A stretch of DNA of 64,000 nucleotides from Alishewanella aestuarii B11 (GTDB lineage Bacteria; Pseudomonadota; Gammaproteobacteria; Enterobacterales; Alteromonadaceae): NCBI RefSeq assembly GCF_000280055.1, contig NZ_ALAB01000024.1, forward strand, positions 124,001 through 188,000, read 5' to 3'. Position numbers and translations under genes: made by a program. Positions 28,454 to 38,083 of this stretch are shown one piece after another (positions within the stretch are counted from its first letter, which is position 1; each line of letters begins with the position of its first letter). A model generated the notes under the pieces. That model searched no databases, was not told the DNA's origin, and saw only the letters and a list, made by a program, of their open reading frames with translations.

Positions 28454-28479
28454 AAAAAAGAGCGGCCGGGCCGCTCTTC
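28454..28479 (-). terminator. strong intercistronic terminator between nrdA and nrdB
   Basis: On the minus strand a 9- to 10-bp GC-rich stem (AAGAGCGGCC with GGCCGCTCTT) is followed directly by a run of six T. It lies 7 bp after the nrdA stop and 38 bp before the nrdB start, so it should reduce read-through from nrdA into nrdB-yfaE. Confidence 0.85.
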
Positions 28480-28485
28480 ACTGCA

Positions 28486-30771
28486 TTAGATCTTACAGGC
28501 GCCACCGGCGCAGCCGTCGTCTTCTGCTGCGGGCTTGATATCATCCTGGATATCAGAAGCGCCATCACGGGTGTTGTGATAATACATTGTCTTCACACCC
28601 AGCTTATAAGCGGTAAGCAGATCTTTCAGCAGGATCTTCATCGGTACTTTACCGCCTTCGAACTTGGCCGGATCATAGTTGGTGTTAGCCGAAATGGTCT
28701 GGTCGATAAATTTCTGCATAATGGCCACCAGCGTCAGATAACCATCGTTTGATGGAATATCCCACAGCAGCTCATACTGATCTTTTAAGCGCTCATACTC
28801 TGGCACGACCTGCTTTAAGATGCCGTCTTTACTGGCCTTGACGCTGATATGGCCGCGCGGCGGCTCGATACCGTTAGTGGCGTTCGAGATCTGCGATGAG
28901 GTTTCAGATGGCATTAGCGCCGACAGCGTTGAGTTACGCAGGCCGTACTGTTGAATATCTTTACGCAGCTGCTCCCAGTCCAGTTGTAAGGCTTCAGCAC
29001 AAACCTTATCCAGATCCTTTTTATAGGTATCAATCGGCAGAATACCCTGCGCATAAGTGGTTTCGTTAAACTTCGGACAAGGGCCTTGTTCCTGCGCCAG
29101 TTTTACCGAGGCTTTCAGCAGATAGTACTGCATCGCTTCGAACGTGCGGTGGGTCAGGGCATTGGCCGAGCCATCCGAGTATTTGACGCCATGCTTCGCC
29201 AGGTAGTAGGCGTAGTTAATCACACCAATGCCCAGAGTACGGCGCGCCATGGAGCCGGATTGTGCCGCCGGAATAGGGTAATCCTGATAATCCAGCAGGC
29301 TATCCAGTGCCCGCACTGCTAAATCAGCCAGCGGTTCAAATTCGTCCAGCTGTTCAATGGCGCCAAGGTTAAAGGCTGACAGTGTACAGAGCGCGATCTC
29401 ACCGTTTGGATCGTTAACATGCTCCAGCGGTTTGGTCGGCAGCGCAATTTCCAGACACAGGTTGCTTTGCCGTACCGGTGCCAGCGCCGGGTTAAACGGG
29501 CTGTGCGTATTGCAGTGATCGACGTTTTGCAGGTAAATGCGGCCGGTACTGGCGCGCTCCTGCATAAATAAGGTAAAGAGTTCGACTGCCTTAATGCGCT
29601 TTTTACGGATCTTGCTGTCAGCTTCATACTTCACATATAAGGCTTCAAACTTTTCCTGATCTTCAAAGAAAGCATCATACAGCCCCGGCACATCAGACGG
29701 GCTGAATAAGGTGATATAGTCATCTTTAATCAGGCGCTGATACATCAGGCGGTTAAACTGCACGCCATAGTCCAGATGCCGTACCCGGTTCTCTTCGACA
29801 CCACGGTTATTTTTCAGTACCAGCAGCGATTCCACTTCCAGATGCCATAAGGGGTAGAACAGGGTGGCGGCACCACCACGCACACCGCCTTGCGAGCAGC
29901 TTTTTACTGCGGTCTGGAAATGCTTATAAAACGGGATACAACCAGTATGGAAGGCTTCGCCATTACGGATTGGGCTACCCAGAGCACGAATACGGCCAGC
30001 GTTAATACCAATACCGGCGCGCTGCGAGACGTATTTTACAATGGCACTGGAGGTGGCATTGATCGAATCCAGGCTATCACCGCACTCAATCAGTACGCAG
30101 GAGCTGAACTGACGGGTCGGGGTACGCACGCCCGACATAATAGGTGTCGGCAGTGAAATCTTAAACAGCGACGTCGCATCATAGAAGCGGCGTACATAGT
30201 CCAACCGCGTGCTCTTCGGGTAATTGGCAAATAAACAGGCGGCAACCAGCATATAGAGGAACTGGGCGCTTTCATAAATCTCACCGGTTACCCGGTTTTG
30301 TACCAGATATTTACCTTCCAGCTGTTTGACCGCAGCATAACTGAAATTCAGATCGCGGCTATGGTCGATATAGCTATTCAGAATATCCAGCTCTTCGCGG
30401 CTGTAGTCGGTCAGGATATGCATATCGTAGCGCTTGGCTTCGACCATCTTCACAACCTGATCGTACAGGTGGGGTGGTTCGAATTGACCATAGGCTTTTT
30501 TGCGTAAATGGAATACTGCCAGCCGGGCCGCCATATACTGGTAATCCGGGGTCTCTTTTGAGATCAGGTCGGCAGCGGCCTTGATAATGGTTTCATGAAT
30601 ATCGGACGACTTGATGCCATCGTAGAACTGAATATGGGATTTCAGTTCCACCTGCGACACCGACACGTTTTTTAACCCCTCGGCCGCCCAGTCAATGACG
30701 CGGTGAATTTTATCTAAATCCAGAGGTTCGCGCCGACCATCGCGCTTAGTCACAAAAAGAGTTTGAGTCAT
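28486..30771 (-). CDS. nrdA: class Ia ribonucleotide reductase, alpha subunit
   Basis: A 761-residue catalytic subunit, the same length as E. coli NrdA. The N-terminal ATP cone (TKRDGRREPLDLDKI, about residues 5-95) gives overall activity control by ATP/dATP. The active-site region contains SSCVLIECGDSLDSI, and the C-terminal redox pair is Cys754 and Cys759 in DGCAGGACKI. It reduces NDPs to dNDPs. A pair of NrdR-like boxes lies 84-130 bp upstream of the start. Confidence 0.97.
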   Translation of the reverse strand: MTQTLFVTKRDGRREPLDLDKIHRVIDWAAEGLKNVSVSQVELKSHIQFYDGIKSSDIHETIIKAAADLISKETPDYQYMAARLAVFHLRKKAYGQFEPPHLYDQVVKMVEAKRYDMHILTDYSREELDILNSYIDHSRDLNFSYAAVKQLEGKYLVQNRVTGEIYESAQFLYMLVAACLFANYPKSTRLDYVRRFYDATSLFKISLPTPIMSGVRTPTRQFSSCVLIECGDSLDSINATSSAIVKYVSQRAGIGINAGRIRALGSPIRNGEAFHTGCIPFYKHFQTAVKSCSQGGVRGGAATLFYPLWHLEVESLLVLKNNRGVEENRVRHLDYGVQFNRLMYQRLIKDDYITLFSPSDVPGLYDAFFEDQEKFEALYVKYEADSKIRKKRIKAVELFTLFMQERASTGRIYLQNVDHCNTHSPFNPALAPVRQSNLCLEIALPTKPLEHVNDPNGEIALCTLSAFNLGAIEQLDEFEPLADLAVRALDSLLDYQDYPIPAAQSGSMARRTLGIGVINYAYYLAKHGVKYSDGSANALTHRTFEAMQYYLLKASVKLAQEQGPCPKFNETTYAQGILPIDTYKKDLDKVCAEALQLDWEQLRKDIQQYGLRNSTLSALMPSETSSQISNATNGIEPPRGHISVKASKDGILKQVVPEYERLKDQYELLWDIPSNDGYLTLVAIMQKFIDQTISANTNYDPAKFEGGKVPMKILLKDLLTAYKLGVKTMYYHNTRDGASDIQDDIKPAAEDDGCAGGACKI

Positions 30772-31123
30772 CGCTGAAGTATTCCATTTCTTTTAATAAT
30801 AAATGAATCGGGTTTAGCGCACGGCTATCAATACACCCGGGTTGCTGACGATTTACACAACATATGGGTGTATTTCAAAAGACGATCACAAGATAGTGTG
30901 TATTGTTGGAATTTGCAAGCGAGGAAAAAGCGGCTTTTTTGTGCAGTTTTTTTGCCGGTTAGCAGCCACTAACCTTGAGCTCAGTGTGCCCGGATGCACC
31001 GGTCAGAGGCAAGCTTTTTTATAGATTTTTTTGCTTGGATTTATTTGTTCTATAAAGCGTCATTTTTAGTTTAAGCGGTTATTTAGCAGCCAGGGTGTAT
31101 CACGGTCCCCAGCTGCTTGACCA
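30772..31123. other. nrdA-ubiG intergenic region, no gene
   Basis: This 352-bp gap contains the nrdA regulatory region and no convincing gene. The part from 30902 to 31080 is T-rich with several homopolymer runs. A hairpin at 31085-31117 (11-bp stem with wobble pairs) lies 7 bp after the ubiG stop; it lacks a T-run on the minus strand, so it is at most a weak terminator or RNA 3'-end structure. Confidence 0.6.
30855..30901 (-). promoter_or_regulatory. paired NrdR-box-like operators upstream of nrdA
   Basis: Two elements, 30855-30870 (ACACAACATATGGGTG) and 30886-30901 (TCACAAGATAGTGTGT), resemble the NrdR box ACACWATATATWGTGT. By eye they match 8 of 10 core bases and 13 of 16 bases respectively. 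Their starts are 31 bp apart, three helical turns, the usual arrangement for NrdR. NrdR represses ribonucleotide reductase genes when dATP is high. Confidence 0.75.
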
Positions 31124-31852
31124 TCAGAGTGGCTTACGCGCTACCACGAAGTAGTTGACATCCAAACCGGCACCAAGCTTAAAGCTGTTATTGAGAGGGT
31201 TAAAATGCAGACCAGTGGCATCCACTAATTCCAAACCGGCGTCTTCGATATAGCGCATCAATACTGAGGGGCGGATAAACTTGTCAAACTGATGGGTACC
31301 GCGCGGCACCAGCTTTAACAGATACTCAGCGCCGACAATGGCAAACAGGTACGCCTTGGCGGTTTTGTTAATGGTAGAGAACACCAGTGTTGCACCGGGG
31401 GCGGCCAGTTCGGCACAGGCGCGTACCACCGATGCCGGATCCGGTACATGCTCCAGCATTTCCATACAGGTCACCAGTTCAAATTCGCCGGCGTGGCGCT
31501 CGGCAAAGTCTTCTGCGGTGCTTTGCTGATAATCAATATTCACTCCGGCTTCCAGGGCATGCAGGCGGGCGACATTCAGGCCATCCGGCGCCATATCAAT
31601 ACCAGTTACCTTTGCGCCGGCGCGCGCCATACTCTCGGCCAGAATGCCACCACCACAGCCGACGTCGAGAGTGTTGCGGCCAAACAGCCCACCGAGTTGA
31701 TCACTGATATAACCTAAGCGGGTCGGATTTAATAAGTGCAGTGGTTTAAACTCGCCTTCCGGATCCCACCAGCGGGCAGCAATCTCATTAAACTTACTGA
31801 TTTCATTCTGATCGACGTTACTGTTTTTATCGAAGTTATCGGGGCTGTTCAT
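31124..31852 (-). CDS. ubiG: ubiquinone biosynthesis O-methyltransferase
   Basis: A 242-residue SAM-dependent enzyme (E. coli UbiG 240) performing both O-methylations of ubiquinone synthesis. The SAM motif [26 protein letters not shown] lies near residue 55. N-terminal [24 protein letters not shown] is typical. The start at 31852 is preferred, with AGGTAG upstream; the open frame extends 9 codons further. It is divergent from gyrA and upstream of nrdA, the same order as in E. coli. Confidence 0.96.
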   Translation of the reverse strand: MNSPDNFDKNSNVDQNEISKFNEIAARWWDPEGEFKPLHLLNPTRLGYISDQLGGLFGRNTLDVGCGGGILAESMARAGAKVTGIDMAPDGLNVARLHALEAGVNIDYQQSTAEDFAERHAGEFELVTCMEMLEHVPDPASVVRACAELAAPGATLVFSTINKTAKAYLFAIVGAEYLLKLVPRGTHQFDKFIRPSVLMRYIEDAGLELVDATGLHFNPLNNSFKLGAGLDVNYFVVARKPL

Positions 31853-31939
31853 AGTCACTACCTGATTGTTTTCGCGCATTATAAAGCCTTAGCCGGTGCT
31901 GGCAACGGCGGCAATTCGAGCAGGCGGTGCAAACAGGCA

Positions 31940-31967
31940 TGGCAAGGTAATATTTCTGTGATAGAAT
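31940..31967 (+). promoter_or_regulatory. candidate gyrA promoter
   Basis: An extended -10 (TGATAGAAT, hexamer at 31962-31967) has a weak -35 TGGCAA at 31940-31945 with a 16-base spacer. It gives a leader of about 65 bases before the gyrA ATG. Confidence 0.45.
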
Positions 31968-32040
31968 CCGGCGTTGTCTCGCGCTAAACAAAGGCAAGAA
32001 AAGCGAGTTATCTATCTGATTTAAGGGAAAATAACGTTTT

Positions 32041-34671
32041 ATGACAGATCTGGCCAGAGAAATAGTTCCAATAAATATCGAAGAGGAATTAAAAAATTCC
32101 TACCTCGATTATGCCATGAGCGTAATCGTTGGCCGGGCCTTACCCGATGTCAGGGATGGTCTGAAGCCAGTGCACCGCCGCGTGTTGTTTGCCATGAAGG
32201 AACTGGGTAACGACTGGAACAAGGCCTACAAAAAATCCGCCCGTGTCGTCGGTGACGTTATCGGTAAATACCACCCTCATGGTGACAGTGCGGTATACGA
32301 TACTATCGTGCGGATGGCTCAGCCATTTTCGCTGCGGTATATGCTGGTGGACGGTCAGGGTAACTTTGGTTCGATTGACGGCGACTCTGCCGCTGCCATG
32401 CGTTATACCGAAGTCAGAATGGCCCGCATTGCCCATGAGCTGTTAGCCGATCTGGACAAAGAAACCGTTGATTTTGTGCCTAACTATGACGGCACCGAAC
32501 AAATTCCGGCCGTATTACCGACCAAGGTACCGAACCTGCTGATTAACGGCTCATCCGGTATTGCCGTAGGTATGGCGACCAATATTCCGCCGCATAACCT
32601 GAATGAAATTATTGATGGCTGTCTGGCGTTAATTGCCAATCCGGATATTGAACTGCATGAACTGATGCAACATATTCCGGGCCCGGATTTCCCGACTGCG
32701 GCCATTATCAATGGCCGTAAAGGTATTGAAGAAGCCTACCGTACCGGCCGTGGCAAGGTGTATATCCGCGCCAAAACCACGTTGGAAACCGACGAAAAAA
32801 CGGGCCGCGAAGCCATTATCGTTAACGAAATTCCGTATCAGGTAAATAAAGCGCGCCTGATTGAAAAAATTGCCGAGCTGGTAAAAGAAAAACGTATTGA
32901 AGGTATTTCAGCGCTACGTGATGAGTCTGACAAAGACGGCATGCGGATTGTGATTGAGCTAAAACGCGGCGAATCCTCAGACGTGATGTTAAACCAGTTA
33001 TATGCCAATACCCAGATGCAAACGGTATTTGGTATCAATATGGTGGCGCTGGCCGATGGTCAGCCGAAGCTGCTCGGCCTCAAAGCGATGCTGGAATACT
33101 TTATTCTGCATCGGCGCGAAGTGGTGACCCGCCGCACGGTTTACGATCTGCGTAAAGCCCGCGAGCGCGCCCATATCTTAGAAGGTTTAGCCGTTGCGCT
33201 GGCCAATATCGATGCCATTATCGAACTGATTAAAACTTCAGCCAGCCCGGCAGAAGCCAAAGCCGGTTTAGTCGAGCGCGGCTGGGAGCTGGGTGGCGTC
33301 AGTGCCATGCTGGAACGTGCTGGTCAGGATGCGGCGCGCCCGGAATGGCTGGAAGCACATTTTGGTATCCGTGATGGTCAGTACTTCCTGACGGAACAGC
33401 AAGCCCAGGCGATCCTCGACTTACGTCTGCACAAGTTAACGGGTCTGGAACATGAAAAGATCCTGGCCGAGTATAAAGAGCTGCTGGACCTGATTGCTGA
33501 GTTACTGCATATCCTGTCAAGCCCGGAGCGGCTGATGGAAGTGATCTGCGAAGAGCTGGCTGCGGCCAAAGCCCAATACGGCGATGCCCGGCGCACTGAA
33601 ATCCAGGACAATATGCTGGATATCAACTTAGAAGATCTGATCACCGAAGAAGATGTGGTGGTGACCTTATCGCATCTGGGTTATGCCAAGTATCAGCCAT
33701 TGACTGATTATGAGGCGCAGCGTCGTGGTGGCCGTGGTAAAGCGGCTACTACCGTAAAAGATGAAGACTTCGTGGATAAGCTGCTGGTTGCCAGCACGCA
33801 CGATACCATTTTGTGTTTCTCGAACCGCGGCCGTTTATACTGGCTGAAGGTGTATCAGTTACCGCTAGCCAGCCGCACCGCGCGTGGCAAACCTATCGTC
33901 AATATTCTGCCATTGGAAGAGGGAGAGCGCATTAACGCCATCCTGCCTGTGCGCGAATATGAGGAAGGTAAGTACGTCTTTATGGCCACCGCCAACGGTA
34001 CTGTGAAGAAAACTGCGTTAACCGAATACTCGCGGCCTCGCAGCAACGGTATTATTGCGGTGAATCTGAATGAAGGCGATAAGCTAATCGATGTTGGCAT
34101 TACCGATGGCAGCAATGAAATTATGCTGTTCTCGGACGATGGCAAGGTTGTACGCTTTGCAGAAGACGCTGTAAGGCCAATGGGCCGAGGCGCCACCGGT
34201 GTACGCGGTATCCGCTTACGCGATGGCGGCAGCGTGGTGTCACTGATTATTCCTCAGGGCGAAGGCGCTATTCTGACTGTAACCGAAAACGGCTATGGTA
34301 AGCGTACTGCACTGACCGAATATCCGACCAAGAGCCGCGCTACCCAGGGTGTGGTCTCGATCAAGGTTTCTGAGCGTAACGGCCTGGTGGTCGGTGCGGT
34401 GCAGGTCGCAGAAAGTGACGAGATCATGATGATTTCAGACAAAGGTACCTTGGTACGCACCCGGGTACGTGAAGTGTCAGAAGTGGGTCGCAACACCCAG
34501 GGCGTGATCCTGATCCGTACCCAGGAAGGCGAAAAAGTCTCGGGTGTGGAGCGAATTGCTGAAATTCAGGAAGAGCAGGTCACAGCGCTGGCTGATGCCG
34601 AAGCTGTAGTCCGTACGCCGGAGGTACAGGACAGCCAACTGGCGCAGGATGACGCCGGCGAAGAAGAATAA
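32041..34671 (+). CDS. gyrA: DNA gyrase subunit A
   Basis: An 876-residue gyrase subunit. The catalytic Tyr122 is in [10 protein letters not shown]. The quinolone-resistance region has Ser83 and Asp87 ([13 protein letters not shown]), the sensitive wild-type residues. A GyrA-box QRRGGRGK near residue 560 begins the C-terminal DNA-wrapping beta-pinwheel, and an acidic tail ends the protein. It introduces negative supercoils with GyrB. The ribosome site is weak (AAGGGAAAATAACG), and a terminator follows. Confidence 0.98.
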   Translation: MTDLAREIVPINIEEELKNSYLDYAMSVIVGRALPDVRDGLKPVHRRVLFAMKELGNDWNKAYKKSARVVGDVIGKYHPHGDSAVYDTIVRMAQPFSLRYMLVDGQGNFGSIDGDSAAAMRYTEVRMARIAHELLADLDKETVDFVPNYDGTEQIPAVLPTKVPNLLINGSSGIAVGMATNIPPHNLNEIIDGCLALIANPDIELHELMQHIPGPDFPTAAIINGRKGIEEAYRTGRGKVYIRAKTTLETDEKTGREAIIVNEIPYQVNKARLIEKIAELVKEKRIEGISALRDESDKDGMRIVIELKRGESSDVMLNQLYANTQMQTVFGINMVALADGQPKLLGLKAMLEYFILHRREVVTRRTVYDLRKARERAHILEGLAVALANIDAIIELIKTSASPAEAKAGLVERGWELGGVSAMLERAGQDAARPEWLEAHFGIRDGQYFLTEQQAQAILDLRLHKLTGLEHEKILAEYKELLDLIAELLHILSSPERLMEVICEELAAAKAQYGDARRTEIQDNMLDINLEDLITEEDVVVTLSHLGYAKYQPLTDYEAQRRGGRGKAATTVKDEDFVDKLLVASTHDTILCFSNRGRLYWLKVYQLPLASRTARGKPIVNILPLEEGERINAILPVREYEEGKYVFMATANGTVKKTALTEYSRPRSNGIIAVNLNEGDKLIDVGITDGSNEIMLFSDDGKVVRFAEDAVRPMGRGATGVRGIRLRDGGSVVSLIIPQGEGAILTVTENGYGKRTALTEYPTKSRATQGVVSIKVSERNGLVVGAVQVAESDEIMMISDKGTLVRTRVREVSEVGRNTQGVILIRTQEGEKVSGVERIAEIQEEQVTALADAEAVVRTPEVQDSQLAQDDAGEEE

Positions 34672-34679
34672 TACTGTTT

Positions 34680-34712
34680 AGAAAACGGGCGCTTTGGCGC
34701 TCGTTTTCTTTT
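34680..34712 (+). terminator. gyrA terminator
   Basis: GAAAACGGGCGC and GGCGCTCGTTTTC pair around a TTT loop, followed by TTTTAG. Confidence 0.85.
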
Positions 34713-34776
34713 AGGCAGAACAAGAAAGAACAACTAAGGCCAGTTTTAAATTACGCAACGAAAGTGAGATCTAACC

Positions 34777-35859
34777 ATGACAACCTATAATTTTTGCGCT
34801 GGCCCGGCGATGCTGCCTGTTGAAGTAATGGCGCAAGCCCAGCAGGAATTTGTGAACTGGCAAGGCCAAGGCTGCTCGGTAATGGAGCTGAGCCATCGCA
34901 GTAAGCCTTTTATTAAAGTCGCCGCTGAGGCGGAACAAGACCTGCGCGATTTACTGGCGATCCCCACCAACTACAAGGTGCTGTTTATGCACGGTGGTGG
35001 CCGTGGCCAGTTTTCCGCCGTGCCGCTTAATTTATTAAAGGCCGGTCAAAGCGCCGACTATTTTGTCTCTGGTGCCTGGTCATCCGCAGCGGTTGAAGAA
35101 GGGACTAAGTTTGGTCAGATCCAGGCGCAGGATATCCGCGTTAAGAACGCCGATGGCAACCGTAGTTTGCTAAGTCCAGCAGACTGGCAGATTAACTCAG
35201 CTGCGGCCTATGCGCACTTTTGCCCGAACGAAACCGTTGATGGCCTCGAGTTCTCGACCTTACCGCAAACCTCAGTGCCGTTAGTTGCGGATCTGTCATC
35301 GACCATTTTATCGCGGCCACTGGATGTCAGCCGCTACGGTTTGATTTATGCCGGCGCGCAGAAGAATATCGGCCCCTCAGGCCTGACCGTTGCCATAGTC
35401 CGAGAAGATTTATTGCCGGCGCCCAACAGCGCCATTCCGGCGGTACTGGATTACCGCCTGGCGGCCGAAAATGACAGCATGTTTAACACGCCACCAACCT
35501 ATGCCTGGTATCTGGCCGGTTTAGTGTTTAAATGGTTAAAAGCTCAGGGCGGTGTGGCGGCAATGGCGAAATTAAATCAGCAAAAAGCTCAGACGCTGTA
35601 TCAGTTTATCGATCAAAGTGATTTTTACCGCAACGACGTTGATACGGCATATCGTTCCTGGATGAATGTGCCGTTTTTCCTGGCCGATGAGCGCTTAAAC
35701 GATCTGTTCGTAACCGAAGCCGAGCAACATGGTTTGCTGGCGTTAAAGGGGCACCGCATGGTCGGCGGTATGCGCGCCAGTATTTATAATGCAATGCCGC
35801 TTGCGGGTGTACAAACGCTGGTCAGCTTTATGCAAGAGTTTGAGAGGGTACACGGATGA
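34777..35859 (+). CDS. serC: phosphoserine aminotransferase
   Basis: A 360-residue PLP enzyme of serine and pyridoxal phosphate biosynthesis. The N-terminus [16 protein letters not shown] and [10 protein letters not shown] are characteristic; the PLP Lys lies in [11 protein letters not shown] near residue 197. It shares a 4-bp ATGA overlap with aroA, so the two are translationally coupled as in enterics. Confidence 0.97.
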   Translation: MTTYNFCAGPAMLPVEVMAQAQQEFVNWQGQGCSVMELSHRSKPFIKVAAEAEQDLRDLLAIPTNYKVLFMHGGGRGQFSAVPLNLLKAGQSADYFVSGAWSSAAVEEGTKFGQIQAQDIRVKNADGNRSLLSPADWQINSAAAYAHFCPNETVDGLEFSTLPQTSVPLVADLSSTILSRPLDVSRYGLIYAGAQKNIGPSGLTVAIVREDLLPAPNSAIPAVLDYRLAAENDSMFNTPPTYAWYLAGLVFKWLKAQGGVAAMAKLNQQKAQTLYQFIDQSDFYRNDVDTAYRSWMNVPFFLADERLNDLFVTEAEQHGLLALKGHRMVGGMRASIYNAMPLAGVQTLVSFMQEFERVHG

Positions 35860-37136
35860 AAACCCTAACTCTGCAACCTATCTCGAAAGTGGCCGGTGAA
35901 GTGCATTTACCCGGCTCGAAAAGTATCTCTAACCGGGTTCTGCTGTTAGCCGCACTGGCCGAAGGCACGACCCGCATCACTAACTTGCTCGACAGCGATG
36001 ATGTTAAGCATATGCTGAACGCCTTAACGGCGCTCGGCGTCAGTTATAAGTTATCAGCTTGTCGTACCGAATGCGAAGTACAGGGTCTCGGCGGCTTATT
36101 TCATCATCCGCATGCGCTAACGTTATTTTTGGGTAACGCCGGCACCGCGATGCGCCCGTTAACGGCGGCTTTGGCTGCGTCTAATGTTGATGTGACGCTA
36201 ACCGGCGAACCTCGGATGTATGAGCGGCCGATCGGCCATCTGGTCGACGCACTGCGCCAACTTGATGCCGATATTCAGTATCTGGAGCAGGACGGTTTTC
36301 CGCCACTGCGGATCCAGGGTAAACCACTTAGCACCGGTACAATACGGATTGATGGCAGTATCTCCAGTCAGTTTTTAACGGCGGTGCTGATGGTGGCGCC
36401 ACTGCTGAACGGCGATAGCGAGATCCTGATTGACGGTGAGCTGGTTTCTAAACCCTATATTGATATCACGCTGGCTCTGATGGCACGCTTTGGCGTCACG
36501 GTGGAAAACCAGCAATATCAGCGCTTTTTGGTAACGGGTAACCAGTGTTACCGCTCACCGGGCCACTGGCTGGTTGAGGGCGATGCGTCATCGGCGTCTT
36601 ACTTTTTGGCGGCCGCGGCGATTAAAGGCGGTACCATTAAAGTCACCGGCATTGGTAAAGATGCGGTGCAGGGCGATATTCACTTTGCCGATGCACTGGA
36701 GGCGATGGGCGCCACAGTGGAATGGGCCAGTGACTATATCGCCGTTACCCGTAACCAATTAACTGGCATTGACCGTGATTATAACGCCATACCGGATGCT
36801 GCGATGACCATTGCCACCACGGCGCTGTTTGCCAAAGGGCCGACGGTGATCCGCAATGTTTATAACTGGCGGGTTAAAGAAACCGATCGGCTGGCAGCGA
36901 TGGCAACAGAGCTAAGAAAAGTCGGTGCCGAGGTAGAAGAAGGCGAAGATTATCTGAAAATCACGCCACCGGCGCAGCTAAAGCATGCCAGCATTGCCAC
37001 CTATAATGACCATCGGATGGCGATGTGTTTCTCACTGGTCGCATTAAGTGATACGCCGGTAACCATTGAAGATCCGGATTGTACCGCTAAAACTTTCCCG
37101 CAATACTTTGAGGTATTCCGGCAGCTGAGCCAGTAA
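35856..37136 (+). CDS. aroA: 5-enolpyruvylshikimate-3-phosphate synthase
   Basis: A 426-residue shikimate-pathway enzyme joining PEP and shikimate-3-phosphate. The substrate site [20 protein letters not shown] (Lys and Ser near residues 22-23), the [14 protein letters not shown] motif near residue 95, and the C-terminal [12 protein letters not shown] are all visible. Gly in the GNAGTAMRP loop is the glyphosate-sensitive class I form. It is translationally coupled to serC and followed by a terminator before cmk. Confidence 0.97.
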   Translation: MKTLTLQPISKVAGEVHLPGSKSISNRVLLLAALAEGTTRITNLLDSDDVKHMLNALTALGVSYKLSACRTECEVQGLGGLFHHPHALTLFLGNAGTAMRPLTAALAASNVDVTLTGEPRMYERPIGHLVDALRQLDADIQYLEQDGFPPLRIQGKPLSTGTIRIDGSISSQFLTAVLMVAPLLNGDSEILIDGELVSKPYIDITLALMARFGVTVENQQYQRFLVTGNQCYRSPGHWLVEGDASSASYFLAAAAIKGGTIKVTGIGKDAVQGDIHFADALEAMGATVEWASDYIAVTRNQLTGIDRDYNAIPDAAMTIATTALFAKGPTVIRNVYNWRVKETDRLAAMATELRKVGAEVEEGEDYLKITPPAQLKHASIATYNDHRMAMCFSLVALSDTPVTIEDPDCTAKTFPQYFEVFRQLSQ

Positions 37137-37153
37137 AACCGGCTCTCTCGGTC

Positions 37154-37190
37154 AAAACGCGTAACCAAGCCGGCTACGCGTTTTCTTTTT
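37154..37190 (+). terminator. aroA terminator
   Basis: A perfect 10-bp stem (AAAACGCGTA with TACGCGTTTT, 37154-37163 and 37175-37184 approximately) with an 11-base loop precedes CTTTTTCT. Confidence 0.85.
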
Positions 37191-37207
37191 CTCCACCGCA
37201 GTTAAAC

Positions 37208-37236
37208 ACAGCTTTTGTCATAAAAAGCTGTATAAT
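37208..37236 (+). promoter_or_regulatory. cmk promoter with overlapping inverted repeat
   Basis: A perfect TATAAT lies at 37231-37236, 45 bp before the cmk ATG. A perfect 9-bp inverted repeat (ACAGCTTTT at 37208-37216, AAAAGCTGT at 37223-37231, spacer GTCATA) covers the -35 position and abuts the -10. No good -35 hexamer is present at 16-18 bp. The placement is what one expects of an operator. Confidence 0.55.
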
Positions 37237-37280
37237 ATGCGCCGTTTTCAATAGCTATTAATCTGTTTTCTGGGGGTAGG

Positions 37281-37973
37281 ATGCCACTTAATGCACCTGT
37301 TATTACTATCGATGGCCCTGGTGGCGCGGGTAAAGGTACGATCAGCCGTTTAGTTGCCCAGCAACTGGGATGGCAGTTACTCGACAGCGGCGCCATATAC
37401 CGGGTGTTAGCGCTGGCGGCGATGCATCATCAGATTGATGCCGCTGATGAAGCAGCGCTGCAACCACTGGCCGCGCACCTGGATGTGCAGTTTGCCAGTG
37501 ACGAAGCCGGTAATACCCTGGTGATCCTGGAAGGTGAAAATGTTAGCCACAGTATCCGTACGCAGGAAGTGGCTGAAATGGCATCAAAAATTGCGTCCTT
37601 ACCCACAGTGCGTGAAGCACTGCTGCGTCGCCAGCGCGCCTTTGCCGAACAACCGGGTTTAGTCGCCGACGGCCGTGATATGGGTACAGTCGTATTCCCA
37701 CAGGCTGAAGTTAAAATCTTTTTAACCGCCACCGCGCAAGAGCGCGCCAACCGGCGCTTTTTAGAGTTGAAACAAAAGGGTTTTGATGTTAATATCGGCG
37801 ACCTTTTAAGCGAAATCCAGGCCCGCGACGATCGGGATACCAATCGCGCGACGGCACCGCTAAAACCGGCTGCGGACGCCTATATGCTGGATTCGACCGG
37901 TAAAACTATTGAACAAGTGCTGCAAGAGGTGCTGCAGGTGGTGCAAGGCAAATTGCCTGTGCACAACCGGTGA
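37281..37973 (+). CDS. cmk: cytidylate kinase
   Basis: A 230-residue kinase phosphorylating CMP and dCMP. The P-loop GPGGAGKGT is at residues 13-21; [13 protein letters not shown] and RANRRFLEL follow, as in bacterial Cmk. It is upstream of rpsA, a conserved pairing. TGGGGG about 6 bases before the ATG is a moderate ribosome site. Confidence 0.97.
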   Translation: MPLNAPVITIDGPGGAGKGTISRLVAQQLGWQLLDSGAIYRVLALAAMHHQIDAADEAALQPLAAHLDVQFASDEAGNTLVILEGENVSHSIRTQEVAEMASKIASLPTVREALLRRQRAFAEQPGLVADGRDMGTVVFPQAEVKIFLTATAQERANRRFLELKQKGFDVNIGDLLSEIQARDDRDTNRATAPLKPAADAYMLDSTGKTIEQVLQEVLQVVQGKLPVHNR

Positions 37974-38083
37974 ACCAGGCCGAAGCTGCATGTTGGACAG
38001 CCAGTAACACGGATGCTTACTGGTAAATTTAGCAACCCCATAACACAAGATGTGAAGTGGAGCACTTAACCGAAAAAGTGACT
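37974..38083 (+). promoter_or_regulatory. rpsA leader
   Basis: The 110 bp between cmk and rpsA end in AAAAAGTGACT before the ATG, with no real Shine-Dalgarno. In E. coli a structured leader lacking a strong ribosome site allows S1 to repress its own translation. Small complementary segments are visible (for example CCAGTAA at 38001-38007 and TTACTGG at 38017-38023), consistent with a folded leader. Confidence 0.5.

Noticed and set aside
30842-31024. 60-codon open frame in the nrdA-ubiG gap
   Set aside because: It overlaps the NrdR-like boxes, has no ribosome site and an uninformative sequence.
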